Shown piece by piece: positions 36,100 through 44,941 of a stretch of DNA of 54,237 nucleotides. The stretch is from Alphaproteobacteria bacterium (GTDB taxonomy: Bacteria; Pseudomonadota; Alphaproteobacteria; Micropepsales; Micropepsaceae), in NCBI GenBank assembly GCA_015654635.1, contig JAATGP010000027.1, positions 1-54,237 of the forward strand. Direction: 5' to 3'. Numbering within the stretch: position 1 is the stretch's first letter; each line of letters begins with the position of its first letter. Under the pieces are notes generated by a model, which saw only the letters and a program-made list of their open reading frames with translations, was not told the DNA's origin and did no database searches. A program made the position numbers and the translations under genes.

Positions 36100-37281
36100 T
36101 TACATCGCGGCCTTTCTTCCGAAGTTTTTTTCGATCAGCCTGATCCGCTGATGGACGCATTCCGCCGAGGTTAGCCCGTCGGGCGGGGTATGCAGAACGT
36201 AGTCGATCAGGCGATCGATGGTACTGGTCGCGACATGCATTCTGGTGTCGGAAGAGGCGTAGTAGAGGAAGACGTCATTCTTCTCGTTGACAATCCAGCC
36301 ATTGGAAAACACCACGTTCGAGACATCACCGACCCGCTCGCTGCCGTGGGGCGCGAGGAAATGGCCGCCTGGCGCGTGCGTTACGATCCATGGGCGGTCG
36401 TGCTCGGTCATGAACATATAAAGCACATAGCGCAGCCCCGCCGCGGTATTGCGCACGCCATGGGCAAGGTTCAGCCAGCCGTGCTCCGTCTTGATGGGGG
36501 CTGGACCCTGACCGTTCTTGATCTCTTTTATGGTGTGATAGACTTTGCCGTCGACAATCGCTTCTGCCGACAATTCGGCGTGGCCCATGTCGTCGACAAG
36601 GCTCCAGCCAATTCCCCCGCCAGCTCCGACGCTGATGAATCCGTCTTGTGGCCGCGTGAACAAGCCGTATTTGCCGTCGATAAACTCGGGATGCAGCACG
36701 ACGTTGCGCTGTTGCCCGGAATGGGAAATGAGGTCCGGCAGCCGTTCCCAGGTTTTCAGATCGTGTGTCCGTACAATGCCGCATTGCGCCACGGCGGCAG
36801 AGGTATCGGCAAGCTGGCTTTTGTCCTTGCGTTCGGTACAGAACAGGCCGTAGATCCAACCATCCGCATGCGCCGTCAGCCGCATATCGTAGACATTGGT
36901 ATCGGGCTCAGCGGTTTGGGGTAATGTCACTGGGTAATCCCAAAAGTGGAATTGGTCGACCCCGGTCGGACTTTCGGCGACCGCAAAGAAGGATTTGCGA
37001 TCCGTACCCTCAACCCGCACGACAAGCAGGTATTTGCCTTGCCAATAGAGGGCGCCGGAGTTGAACGTGGCGTTGACGCCCAGGCGTTCCATTAAGGCGG
37101 GGTTGCTCTGAGGATCAAAGTCATAGCGCCAGAAGAGAGGCGTATGCTCCGGCGTGAGGATGGGGTTTTGCCATCTGGCATAAACCCCGTTGTCGGACGG
37201 CGTTTGCCGGTTGGGCAGAGCGAGCAGGCTGTGATGCCTGTCCTCCAACCGTACCAACCTCTTCGTGAACTCGGTTTGCAT
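36100..37281 (-). CDS. GH130 mannosylglucose phosphorylase
   Basis: A 393-residue five-bladed beta-propeller glycoside phosphorylase. Conserved parts are NATFNSGALYWQGKYLLVVRVEG, EPDTNVYDMRLT (general-acid Asp), LHPEFIDGKYGLFTRPQDGF and the phosphate-binding His/Arg residues around AHGVRNTAAGLRY. Members of this GH130 group cleave 4-O-beta-mannosyl-glucose with phosphate to mannose-1-phosphate and glucose. Followed by the epimerase that makes its substrate. Its 5' end abuts a broken reverse transcriptase gene on the other strand. Cytoplasmic. Confidence 0.88.
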   Translation of the reverse strand: MQTEFTKRLVRLEDRHHSLLALPNRQTPSDNGVYARWQNPILTPEHTPLFWRYDFDPQSNPALMERLGVNATFNSGALYWQGKYLLVVRVEGTDRKSFFAVAESPTGVDQFHFWDYPVTLPQTAEPDTNVYDMRLTAHADGWIYGLFCTERKDKSQLADTSAAVAQCGIVRTHDLKTWERLPDLISHSGQQRNVVLHPEFIDGKYGLFTRPQDGFISVGAGGGIGWSLVDDMGHAELSAEAIVDGKVYHTIKEIKNGQGPAPIKTEHGWLNLAHGVRNTAAGLRYVLYMFMTEHDRPWIVTHAPGGHFLAPHGSERVGDVSNVVFSNGWIVNEKNDVFLYYASSDTRMHVATSTIDRLIDYVLHTPPDGLTSAECVHQRIRLIEKNFGRKAAM

Positions 37282-38090
37282 GGTGCAAACAACCTTTCCG
37301 TATCGACGCCATCGAACAACATCTGAAATGCGAGTGGCTCCTTAAGGTGGATTTGGAGGACTTTTTCCACACCATAACGGAACGTGACGTGAGCCGCATT
37401 TTTACTGAACTCGGCTTTCCCCGTTTGATTTCGTTCGAAATGGCACGTCTCACCACAATCGCTGTGGATCGAGGCGGTCTATGGCCCGACACTGAAAGTC
37501 GCTGGAAGGCAATTCCGCAATACCAATCATCATACGAAGGTATGCTGCCTCAAGGTGCACCGACAAGCCCAATGCTTTCGAATTTGGCTTTCTATCGAAC
37601 AGACGTTCGCCTCGCTGCTTTAGCTTCTGCAGAAGGATTTCGATATAGTATGTATGCGGACGACCTTGCTTTTTCCTCGGAAAGCGGCAAGACGCTTGTC
37701 GACGTAAAGCGATTTAAGAGGATAGTACTGCAAGAACTCAATGCAGCTGGATTTAGGCCTAACCTGCGTAAGACCGTGATACGAGGGCCAGGTAGCCGGC
37801 GGATAGTGCTCGGCTTGTTGGTTGATGGCGAACAGGCCCACCTTCCTCGTGAATTCAAGAATAACTTAAGGCTCCATCTATACTACCTATGCTCTACACG
37901 CCATGGGCCAGCTGCGCATGCGGTTGCTCGCAACACATCGATCTCAAGTCTTTATCACCATGTTCGCGGTTTGATTTCGTGGGCAGAATCTGTCGAACCT
38001 GACTATGCCGCCCGCGCATTAGAAAAATTTAGTGGAGTTGAATGGCCGCCTGTGCAGCCACGTTCTTTCCAAGAGGCCGATTGGAGCTAA
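37269..38090 (+). pseudogene. Remnant: 5'-truncated retron-type reverse transcriptase
   Basis: The frame opens after a stop at 37266 but recognisable homology starts near 37302 (RIDAIEQHL). WLLKVDLEDFFHTI is RT motif 2, LPQGAPTSPMLSNLAF motif 4, YSMYADDLAFSS the catalytic YADD motif 5, and LRKTVIRGPGSRRIVLGL motifs 6-7. The C-terminal thumb appears intact to the TAA/TGA region at 38090. The first 60-90 residues (motifs 0-1), and any upstream msr-msd RNA, are missing, because the GH130 gene starts there. Most similar in motif style to retron RTs; group II intron or abortive-infection RTs are less likely. Confidence 0.75.
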
Positions 38091-38580
38091 GGTTGCTGTG
38101 AAGAAATCATCCCGACTCTGATTGAAACAGCCACTACGAGCGATTTGTTGCAGAGTGAAAGATGCGCCATTCCTTCGCCGCCTAGGCCATGACCTCGGGT
38201 GCCTTCCAGCGGTTGAAGTACTCCAGCTCCGGAAAGCCTCTCTTTTCCCCACGTCGTAGGTCGTCTTGCGGTTGTTGATCTTGAGCGCGCCCTGGATTTC
38301 CCTGATCGACCAAATAGTCTTTGGCCGTCACCGCGCCCGTGCTGCCAAGTGCCGGAAGCCGCTTGGTGATTTTTTCGGCGAGCAGTTCGTAATCGGTTAG
38401 GATCGTAACGGTTTGACAGCTCATTGGATCATCACTGCATATCGATCACTACAGCGACTCCGCGATGGGGATGAATATAAAAGGCAAGAAATGCGGCGGT
38501 TCAACACCTATTCCGGTGGCGTAGAGGCCTGGCGTAGAAGAGAGAAAAAATACTTGCCGGGTGCGAAGTGGCCAAACCGG
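38091..38580. other. Gene-poor stretch between the RT remnant and hipA
   Basis: No gene is recognised. A minus-strand frame at 38182-38424 (MSCQTVTILTDYELLAEKIT at its start, EYFNRWKAPEVMA at its end) and a plus-strand frame at 38413-38634 (NTYSGGVEAWRRREKKYLPG) read like protein, but no family is known to me. In the first, codon usage suggests a frame change around 38250, so it may be a decayed gene. Confidence 0.35.
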
Positions 38581-39828
38581 TTATTCGAAATCCGTCCAAA
38601 CTTGATCATGGGCAGCGCCGATCGCCTTCATTGAGGCGGCGGAGACACCGGCGGATTTTACAAATTTTGGCCAATCCGTGATTGCGGCACGCGTGCGATC
38701 AATGATCGACGCAACATTCTTTTCGGGAAGGCCGTGCCGTTTGCCCAACTTCAAGACATGGGCCCGTGTCGGCCTCCGGCCTTCCCCCTCAACATCCAGA
38801 TAGTGTTCGCCGCCGGGGCCTACTGCAAAGGTGAGATCAAAGGCTGGCGCCAAACGCCATTCGCCGTTCCTGGTCATCAAATAGGCGTGCTGGCGCGTGT
38901 GATCGTCGCGATTATGGGCGAGGATATTGAACACCATGCGCTGAAACACGGCGGTTACGTCGTCCACCTTGCGGGTTATGGCTCGGGTCGCCCGCAGCAA
39001 CAAATCGTAGCTCGAAGGGATATCCGGATGGGCTTCGATAGCGCCCGCAAAGGACACCATGTGCAGACGCTCTCCACCGGATAATCTGTCGAACCGGCGC
39101 GTCGCAAAATAGCCAGCGCCTTTTTTGGCTTTAATCAAGCGGTGTTCACTTACAGTGAGACCCGCGGCCTCTGCCATGGCGGCATAAGCTTCTTCGATTG
39201 GGCCAATATCGACAGGGTCTGACGGTGCTCGAAACTTTACGATCCAAGCCTCTTGGCCGGGTGCAACGTCATTCGCTCCGACCGACACTTTTCCTTTGCC
39301 GTCGAAACCGATCTGAACCTTCGGTCGAGCACCACCCGATCCGCCGCCGAGCTTGGCCAGTGTGTCGGCAAGGCCTGCTTCTTCGCCCTCCAGCAGAAGC
39401 AGCGAATCCGCTGCGAGTGCATCAAGGTCAAGAGCATTGGCATCGTCGGGCGGTGTCGTTGCCGGTTCAAAGGTCAGGGCCCCACGCCCTTGGTTTCCTA
39501 CCAAAGCCAACAGATCGAGCGGGCTTAAGCTTGCGATATCCAGCCCAAGTTTCGCGAGCCTCTTGCGCAGAACGACATAGCCCCATTGTTCGGGCAGGCT
39601 ATCGGACAAAAATCCGTGCAGGCCATTGAAGGTTCGCCCGCTGGCGGCGTGAAGGCCGGGTTCCGGTGGATAATTGAGCGGAGAGATGGCCAGCCCACGG
39701 TCCATGACGTCGATGGACCATTCGAGTTGCGCGATACCCTTATCCATGGCTAGGCGTGCAGCGGGTAGGCGCGTCGAACCATCGAAATCCAGAAAAACCG
39801 AAAGAGGCGTACCAGGAGCGAGTTTCAT
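38581..39828 (-). CDS. hipA: HipA-type serine/threonine kinase toxin
   Basis: A 415-residue HipA-fold kinase. The N-terminal part includes FNGLHGFLSDSLPEQWGYVVL. The kinase core shows GGSGGARPKVQIG, WIVKFRAPSD, YFATRRFDR, the catalytic loop HNRDDHTRQHAYL and the Mg-binding APAFDLTFA. HipA of E. coli phosphorylates glutamyl-tRNA synthetase and causes growth arrest; the gltX gene of this window could be the cellular target (inference). Its ATG overlaps the hipB stop by 4 bp, so the toxin is co-translated with its antitoxin. Confidence 0.92.
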   Translation of the reverse strand: MKLAPGTPLSVFLDFDGSTRLPAARLAMDKGIAQLEWSIDVMDRGLAISPLNYPPEPGLHAASGRTFNGLHGFLSDSLPEQWGYVVLRKRLAKLGLDIASLSPLDLLALVGNQGRGALTFEPATTPPDDANALDLDALAADSLLLLEGEEAGLADTLAKLGGGSGGARPKVQIGFDGKGKVSVGANDVAPGQEAWIVKFRAPSDPVDIGPIEEAYAAMAEAAGLTVSEHRLIKAKKGAGYFATRRFDRLSGGERLHMVSFAGAIEAHPDIPSSYDLLLRATRAITRKVDDVTAVFQRMVFNILAHNRDDHTRQHAYLMTRNGEWRLAPAFDLTFAVGPGGEHYLDVEGEGRRPTRAHVLKLGKRHGLPEKNVASIIDRTRAAITDWPKFVKSAGVSAASMKAIGAAHDQVWTDFE

Positions 39829-40139
39829 AAAGCCGCCTTTCGACGCGGTGCGCGTTTGCGAGGTTTGGCTGCAACGGTCTGACGCTTGAGAAGTTCATCC
39901 ATGCTAGAAGCGGCGAGCGGCGGAAATAGCCGTTCGATGCCGTCCTCGCAGCGCAGCGTGATCGCCGCATCGATAAGGTGGGCGACAGAACCTGGCCCGT
40001 TAGCTTCCATCCGTTTCCAGGTACTCAGGCTCATTCCGGCGCGTCTAGCGGCTTCTTCTTGGGATAATTGATAACCGATCCGGCGTGACCGGATCGCTTG
40101 CCCCAAGCCCTGTAATAACTCTGGCGACGTTTTAAGCAT
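39825..40139 (-). CDS. hipB: HipB-type XRE antitoxin
   Basis: A 104-residue protein with an XRE helix-turn-helix (residues about 10-65: LGQAIRSRRIGYQLSQEEAA, RRAGMSLSTWKRME) and a basic C-terminal tail (KPRKRAPRRKAAL). It should bind HipA, neutralise it and repress the operon. Three inverted repeats overlap its promoter, and the predicted transcription start coincides with the ATG at 40139, with no Shine-Dalgarno sequence, suggesting leaderless translation. Confidence 0.9.
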   Translation of the reverse strand: MLKTSPELLQGLGQAIRSRRIGYQLSQEEAARRAGMSLSTWKRMEANGPGSVAHLIDAAITLRCEDGIERLFPPLAASSMDELLKRQTVAAKPRKRAPRRKAAL

Positions 40140-40200
40140 GGTTCAAATATGAACTATTAATCGATAGTAGTCAATATAATGGGTCATTTAGGACCTATTA
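40140..40200 (-). promoter_or_regulatory. hipBA promoter and likely HipB operators
   Basis: On the minus strand, -35 TTGACT (40174-40169), a 17-bp spacer and -10 CATATT (40151-40146). Inverted repeats: CTAT-N6-ATAG within the spacer (40154-40167), GTTCA-N4-TGAAC over the -10 box (40141-40154), and TAATGGGTC-N6-GACCTATTA upstream (40177-40200, 8 of 9 arm bases matched). Together they fit autoregulation by HipB. Confidence 0.65.
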
Positions 40201-40359
40201 TGTGGTCATGCCATCGACTTTTGCTCGGCTATGGCGGTATGGCAGGCGGGCCTGCCGCTTACGTCTGATTAGCCAAGCGCTATCCGCCGTCGCCACGCGG
40301 TCACCAGAAACCTGGATGTGTCGGGACATCGTCACGACCTGCTCGCGTTTACTTGACGG

Positions 40360-40599
40360 ATGCATCCCGGTATTCTGATGGCAGCCTTTGGATGGAGGCA
40401 GGGGTTGGATCATCACAGAGGAATTTGCTATTCGATTCACGAGGTTGCTCCGAAGCGCTGGAGATGGGAAATCCACCCGCCCCGCGCCGTCAGAGGGTAC
40501 CAGTCTTCGAGCGGCGAGTTGGCGGGGTCGCGCGAGGAAGCAACGATGGCGGCGCGACGAGAAATCGAACTCCAAGACCTACAGAACTTGAGCAGCTGA
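40360..40599 (+). CDS. Small conserved-looking hypothetical protein
   Basis: A 79-codon frame. Its latter part (ICYSIHEVAPKRWRWEIHPP, then SGELAGSREEATMAARREIE) resembles small alphaproteobacterial proteins with a Trp-rich beta-sheet followed by a helix with a SREEA motif. The start is uncertain: ATG at 40360 or 40378, or a TTG near 40405 with a GGAGG site. No function is known. It may belong to the element end rather than to hipBA. Confidence 0.45.
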   Translation: MHPGILMAAFGWRQGLDHHRGICYSIHEVAPKRWRWEIHPPRAVRGYQSSSGELAGSREEATMAARREIELQDLQNLSS

Positions 40600-40714
40600 T
40601 CTCACCACCGATGTGACATTCCTGAAATCCCTTCTGCTCTTCCATTTCAATTTCGATGTTGTAACCCCGAGGGGGTGGGAAAGCAGGCGCCAATGGTCAG
40701 CCCCCGACGCTGAT

Positions 40715-41161
40715 CTATGATCCGGCGGAGCCGCGATTGGGGTCTTCCGAGACGTCTTCCGAAATTTCCTGCCGCAACCTTGGACCCTGGCTGAGGCGGC
40801 GTCCCAATGCAGCGACGAAGTTGTCATACCGCGCCCCGGCCTGGGCGCGAGCCGCCTGCGCCGCCGGTTCCGGTAGTGGCGGCGTGGTGGTGAGCCAGAA
40901 GCGAATGAAGAGGGCGATGGTCTCGACCGATATCCCGATATCGCGTTCAAGGCGGGCGACGCGCCGGTCGATCTGATCAAGACGCTTGGCGATGGCGGCT
41001 TCGCGCCGCTCGTCGGCGTCCGGCGACAGAAACGACGCGATCGCCGCCTCCGCAATCAGCGACATCGATTGCTCGCGGCGAGCGGCATACGCTGACAGGT
41101 TCCGCATTACCTCGGGATCGAGGTAGACCGAGATCTGGGCCTTTTTTTTCGGTGCGATCAT
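40715..41161 (-). CDS. Ribbon-helix-helix protein of the conjugation module
   Basis: A 148-residue protein starting MIAPKKKAQISVYLDPEVMR; the N-terminal 45 residues are a CopG/RHH-type DNA-binding strand-helix-helix. A coiled stretch (KRLDQIDRRVARLERDIG) and a helix follow, then a polar tail. In related elements this gene sits between the coupling protein and trbB, and may act in relaxosome assembly or regulation. The ATG at 41161 is used; the longer frame overlaps traG. No trbB follows here. Confidence 0.8.
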   Translation of the reverse strand: MIAPKKKAQISVYLDPEVMRNLSAYAARREQSMSLIAEAAIASFLSPDADERREAAIAKRLDQIDRRVARLERDIGISVETIALFIRFWLTTTPPLPEPAAQAARAQAGARYDNFVAALGRRLSQGPRLRQEISEDVSEDPNRGSAGS

Positions 41162-41168
41162 GCGCGCC

Positions 41169-43190
41169 TCACAATCCGAGGTCATCGCCGGGATCGAGCG
41201 ATGCCTGCCGCGCAATGCCCTGCGCAAGATCCTTCATGCGGCTGGTTCTCGGCGCGGTCTCCTCAAGATCATCGGTCGGGTCGGGAGAAAACTCATTGGC
41301 GAGCGGCTCCTTTTTCTCGACGGTTCCCCGGTCGAGCTCGGGCTGGCGCCGACGATCGGCGCCTTTGGGGTCTTCATCGTCCCTTTGTTTGCTGCTTGTC
41401 ACTGGCGGCGGTTCTGGCCGTGGCGGCAAGGCTAGCGAGTTCCAGTCATCGGGTGGCTCGCCTTCCGGCCGTGTTGGCTCTGGCGGTGGCAAGATGCGTT
41501 TTGACAGGCGTGTATCTTCGTAATAGCGCGCCTTCTTCGCTCGGATGGGATGGACCCCTGACACCATGACGATCTCATCGGAGGATGGGAGTTGCATCAC
41601 CTCGCCGGGTGTCAGAAGCGGGCGTGCAGTTTCCGAACGGGAGACCATGAGATGACCCAGCCAGGGCGACAGCCGGCTGCCGGCATAGTTCTTCATCGCC
41701 TTCATTTCGGTGGCGGTGCCGAGCGCATCACTGACGCGTTTGGCGGTCCGCTCGTCATTGGTGGCAAAGCTCACCCGGACGTGACAGTTGTCGAGGATCG
41801 CGTTGTTGGGGCCGTAGGCCTTCTCGATCTGGTTCAACGACTGGGCAATCAGGAAACTCTTGATCCCATAGCCTGCCATGAAGGCGAGGGCGGATTCGAA
41901 GAAGTCGAGGCGGCCGAGCGCGGGGAACTCGTCGAGCATCAAGAGGAGCCTTCGCCGGTCTGCCTTGGCGTTGAGATCTTCCGTCAAGCGGCGGCCGATC
42001 TGGTTGAGGATCAGGCGGATCAGCGGTTTGGTACGGCTAATGTCCGACGGCGGGATGACGAGGTAGAGCGTGGTTGGTCGGTCGCTGGCGACAATATCGC
42101 CGATCCGCCAGTCGCAGCGCCGCGTCACCTCAGCGACCACGGGATCACGATAGAGTCCGAGGAATGACATCGCCGTGCTCAAGACGCCGGACCGCTCGTT
42201 GCCGGATTTGTTCAGAAGTTCGCGCGCGGCCGAGGCGACAACGGGATGGACGCCAGCTTCACCCAAATGCGCTGTCCGCATCATAGCCGAGAGGGTGGAT
42301 TCGATCGGACGCTTGGGATCGGAAAGGAAGGCAGCAACCCCGGCCAGCGTCTTGTCCGCCTCGGCATAGAGGACATGGAGGATGGCACCGACCAAGAGGG
42401 CGTGGCTGGTCTTCTCCCAATGGTTCCGCTTTTCGAGACTGCCTTCCGGGTCGACCAGGATGTCGGCAATGTTCTGGACGTCACGCACCTCCCATTCGCC
42501 ACGGCGCACTTCCAGGAGTGGATTATAGGCCGAGGACTTCGGATTGGTCGGATCGAACAGGAGGACGCGGCCGTGTTCTGCCCGAAACCCGGCGGTGAGC
42601 TGCCAGTTCTCGCCTTTGATGTCGTGGATGATCGCGCTTCCCGGCCAGGTCAGGAGAGAGGGGATGACGAGGCCCACACCCTTGCCCGATCGGGTGGGGG
42701 CAAAGCAGAGGACATGTTCCGGTCCATCATGGCGGAGATAAGTGCGATCATACCGGCCGAGTACCACGCCATCGGGTCCTGTAAGCCCCGCATGTTTGAT
42801 CTCGTTTGGCTCGGCCCAACGAGCAGAGCCATAAGTTTCGGCGTTCTTGACTTCCCGAGCCCGCCAGACCGACATGGCGATCGCGACGCCGGCCGCAATG
42901 AGGCCGCCGGAGCCTGCGATCACCGCACCCTCTTCGAAGATCTTTGGCGCGTAAGCATCATAAGAAAACCACCACCAGAAGAAGGCGGGCGGCAGGTAAA
43001 ATGGGAAACCCGCCAGTTCGAACCAGGGACGACCAAGCTCCGGCTGAAAGCCGAGCTGAAAGGCTGCCCACTCCGTGGCGGCCCACATCGTGGCCAGCAC
43101 GATAGCGAAGACGACGATGATCTGACCCCAAAGGATCTTGGTTGCCGACATAACGGTCGTCCTTTCTCGAAGCGGAGTGGATTGGCTCAT
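41169..43190 (-). CDS. traG: VirD4/TraG type IV coupling protein
   Basis: A 673-residue ATPase. Two or three N-terminal membrane segments (to about residue 110) precede the ATPase domain with Walker A APTRSGKGVG and Walker B LLLMLDEF. GRYDRTYLRHDGPEHVLCF and KSFLIAQSLNQIEKAYGPN are typical of the TraG family. It links the relaxosome to the type IV secretion channel. The ATG at 43190 overlaps the relaxase stop (ATGA); another ATG at 43151 is possible. The charged C-terminal tail extends beyond the core. Confidence 0.94.
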   Translation of the reverse strand: MSQSTPLRERTTVMSATKILWGQIIVVFAIVLATMWAATEWAAFQLGFQPELGRPWFELAGFPFYLPPAFFWWWFSYDAYAPKIFEEGAVIAGSGGLIAAGVAIAMSVWRAREVKNAETYGSARWAEPNEIKHAGLTGPDGVVLGRYDRTYLRHDGPEHVLCFAPTRSGKGVGLVIPSLLTWPGSAIIHDIKGENWQLTAGFRAEHGRVLLFDPTNPKSSAYNPLLEVRRGEWEVRDVQNIADILVDPEGSLEKRNHWEKTSHALLVGAILHVLYAEADKTLAGVAAFLSDPKRPIESTLSAMMRTAHLGEAGVHPVVASAARELLNKSGNERSGVLSTAMSFLGLYRDPVVAEVTRRCDWRIGDIVASDRPTTLYLVIPPSDISRTKPLIRLILNQIGRRLTEDLNAKADRRRLLLMLDEFPALGRLDFFESALAFMAGYGIKSFLIAQSLNQIEKAYGPNNAILDNCHVRVSFATNDERTAKRVSDALGTATEMKAMKNYAGSRLSPWLGHLMVSRSETARPLLTPGEVMQLPSSDEIVMVSGVHPIRAKKARYYEDTRLSKRILPPPEPTRPEGEPPDDWNSLALPPRPEPPPVTSSKQRDDEDPKGADRRRQPELDRGTVEKKEPLANEFSPDPTDDLEETAPRTSRMKDLAQGIARQASLDPGDDLGL

Positions 43191-44923
43191 AGGCCGAGCC
43201 CCCGGCCCCGGCCGAAACCCCAATCGATTCCGCCATCGTCGCGGGCAACGCCCGAGACGTGCCGGCCAAGTTGGCGCTCCAGCGACGGTGTCCAGGGCAC
43301 GAGCTGAAACCCGAGCCCATCATCGATCATGGCGAACCGGCCCGACGCGAGGGCAATGCGCTGCCGGTAGGTTCCGGCGACGTACTCGCCGGGGTTGGAC
43401 GGGGTGAAGGGCTGGCCGGTTTCGGCCGCGAGGCCTTTGCCGAGTGCCTCAATCTCCCGCCGCCGTAGTGTAGCGATGAGGTTGTGCGCGAAGGTAAGGC
43501 CATGCGCTGTTCGTTCCGCTAGGCCTTGCTCGATAAGCTGCTCGGCACGCCGTTCCATCGCTTCGCGCACCTCGGCGCCGAAACCCGTTTGGCCAAGGGC
43601 GATGGGATCGCGGGCTACCGCTTGCCGGTCAAGCCAGGTCGCTCCGCGCGCGGTCACCTGTTGTTCGATGGAAAGGTCCGAACGGACGGCGAGTGCGACG
43701 CGTCGCCGGCCCGCTGCGTCATCGAACTTGCGCAGTTCAACGATTCCGCCTGGCGGGCCGTCACCCGCGCTCTCAAGGTCGGGAAGTTTGATATGGTGGG
43801 TGCGGCCATCGACGCCATCGACCACGGCGTAGGCCGAGCCCTTGAGTTCATCGTCAAGGCCCCGGTCGATGAGCCGGCCGATGACCGGAACGTCGAGGCT
43901 TTCCCCGGAAAGGACATAGTTCGCGCTGCTGCGCGCGATTCCCCGCTCGGCGAGGCTGCGATGGATGCGCTTGATGATGTCGCCGCGATCGCCGAGTTCG
44001 CGCAGCGTCGTCTCGGCGGTCTCATCCATCATCCATTGACCCGGTCCGATCTGGTGGGCGAGCCCAAGCTGTTCCAGGCGCCGCAGCCGTCCCACCTTCA
44101 GCACCGCGAAGGGATCGGGCTGCCGGTCCGGGGCGGGCGCCAGATCGATGACGCCATGGTTATCGCCATCACGGACCAACTGACGGTCGAGCTGCGTCCA
44201 ATGTTCGGCCTCGACCTGCCGTTCGAGTGCCTTTTGGATATCGCGGTCGGTGCGCGGCCCCAGTTCCTGGGTGACCAGATCCTGGGCGCGGGCTCGCATG
44301 CCTTCTTTGATGTAGTCGCGCGCGATGACGAGGTCCTGGCCGTCCTCAGTGACGCCGCGCACGATGATATGGACGTGTGGGTGCTGGGTATTCCAGTGAT
44401 CGACAGCGACCCAGTCGAGCTTGGTGCCGAGATCGGTTTCCATCTGGCCCACCAGTTCGCGGGCAAAGCCTTTGAGGTCCGTTATCTCCGGAGCGTCTTC
44501 GGGGGAGACGATGAAGCGGAAGTGATGGCGGTCATCCTGGCAGCGCTCGGCGAAGTCCTTGGGATCGGCGTCATCTGTGCCAGGGCCAAACAGCTTTGCC
44601 TTTTCCCCATCCCGGGTCACCCCTTCACGGCGCAGGTAGCTGAGGTGGGCCGAAAGCGGCGCCGAGCGTGATTTGTGCCGAACAACACGGGTCTTGATCG
44701 TAACAAGGCGCGAGCGCCCGGTGAGAAGACGGTTGGCGCGCACGCTGGCAACCCGGCCTCGCCCGAAGCGCGACTGGCGATGGGTGCCGATCCGGCCGGA
44801 GGGGGATATACCACCGGCGCGCTCCGCAGCCGCGAGCGCCTGGGCGATGAAGGGTTTGGCGCGCTGGCTCTTGGTGGAGCGGATGCGGCCGGGCCGAGGC
44901 TGGAAATCGTTCTCCTCATCCAT
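43187..44923 (-). CDS. VirD2-family relaxase with DUF3363 region
   Basis: A 578-residue relaxase/mobilisation nuclease. The Tyr-containing segment SAHLSYLRREGV likely carries the catalytic Tyr; the metal-binding His motif is DHWNTQHPHVHIIVRG. The long C-terminal part fits DUF3363. It would nick oriT and stay bound to the transferred strand. The N-terminal 80 residues are Arg/Ser-rich. The start is the ATG at 44923 or 44941. The intergenic region upstream contains repeats expected at an oriT. Confidence 0.92.
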   Translation of the reverse strand: MDEENDFQPRPGRIRSTKSQRAKPFIAQALAAAERAGGISPSGRIGTHRQSRFGRGRVASVRANRLLTGRSRLVTIKTRVVRHKSRSAPLSAHLSYLRREGVTRDGEKAKLFGPGTDDADPKDFAERCQDDRHHFRFIVSPEDAPEITDLKGFARELVGQMETDLGTKLDWVAVDHWNTQHPHVHIIVRGVTEDGQDLVIARDYIKEGMRARAQDLVTQELGPRTDRDIQKALERQVEAEHWTQLDRQLVRDGDNHGVIDLAPAPDRQPDPFAVLKVGRLRRLEQLGLAHQIGPGQWMMDETAETTLRELGDRGDIIKRIHRSLAERGIARSSANYVLSGESLDVPVIGRLIDRGLDDELKGSAYAVVDGVDGRTHHIKLPDLESAGDGPPGGIVELRKFDDAAGRRRVALAVRSDLSIEQQVTARGATWLDRQAVARDPIALGQTGFGAEVREAMERRAEQLIEQGLAERTAHGLTFAHNLIATLRRREIEALGKGLAAETGQPFTPSNPGEYVAGTYRQRIALASGRFAMIDDGLGFQLVPWTPSLERQLGRHVSGVARDDGGIDWGFGRGRGLGL

Positions 44924-44941
44924 GGCCCTTGACCTCGGCAA

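Noticed and set aside
40141..40154. GTTC-containing repeat before hipB as a LexA box
   Set aside because: The half-sites are inverted (GTTCA-N4-TGAAC), not the direct GTTC-N7-GTTC arrangement; it is better read as a HipB operator.
40555..40640. tRNA-like T-arm (GGAGTTCGATTT on the minus strand) as a possible attachment site
   Set aside because: No matching acceptor stem or anticodon arm could be drawn, so it is not a tRNA or tRNA fragment that I can support.
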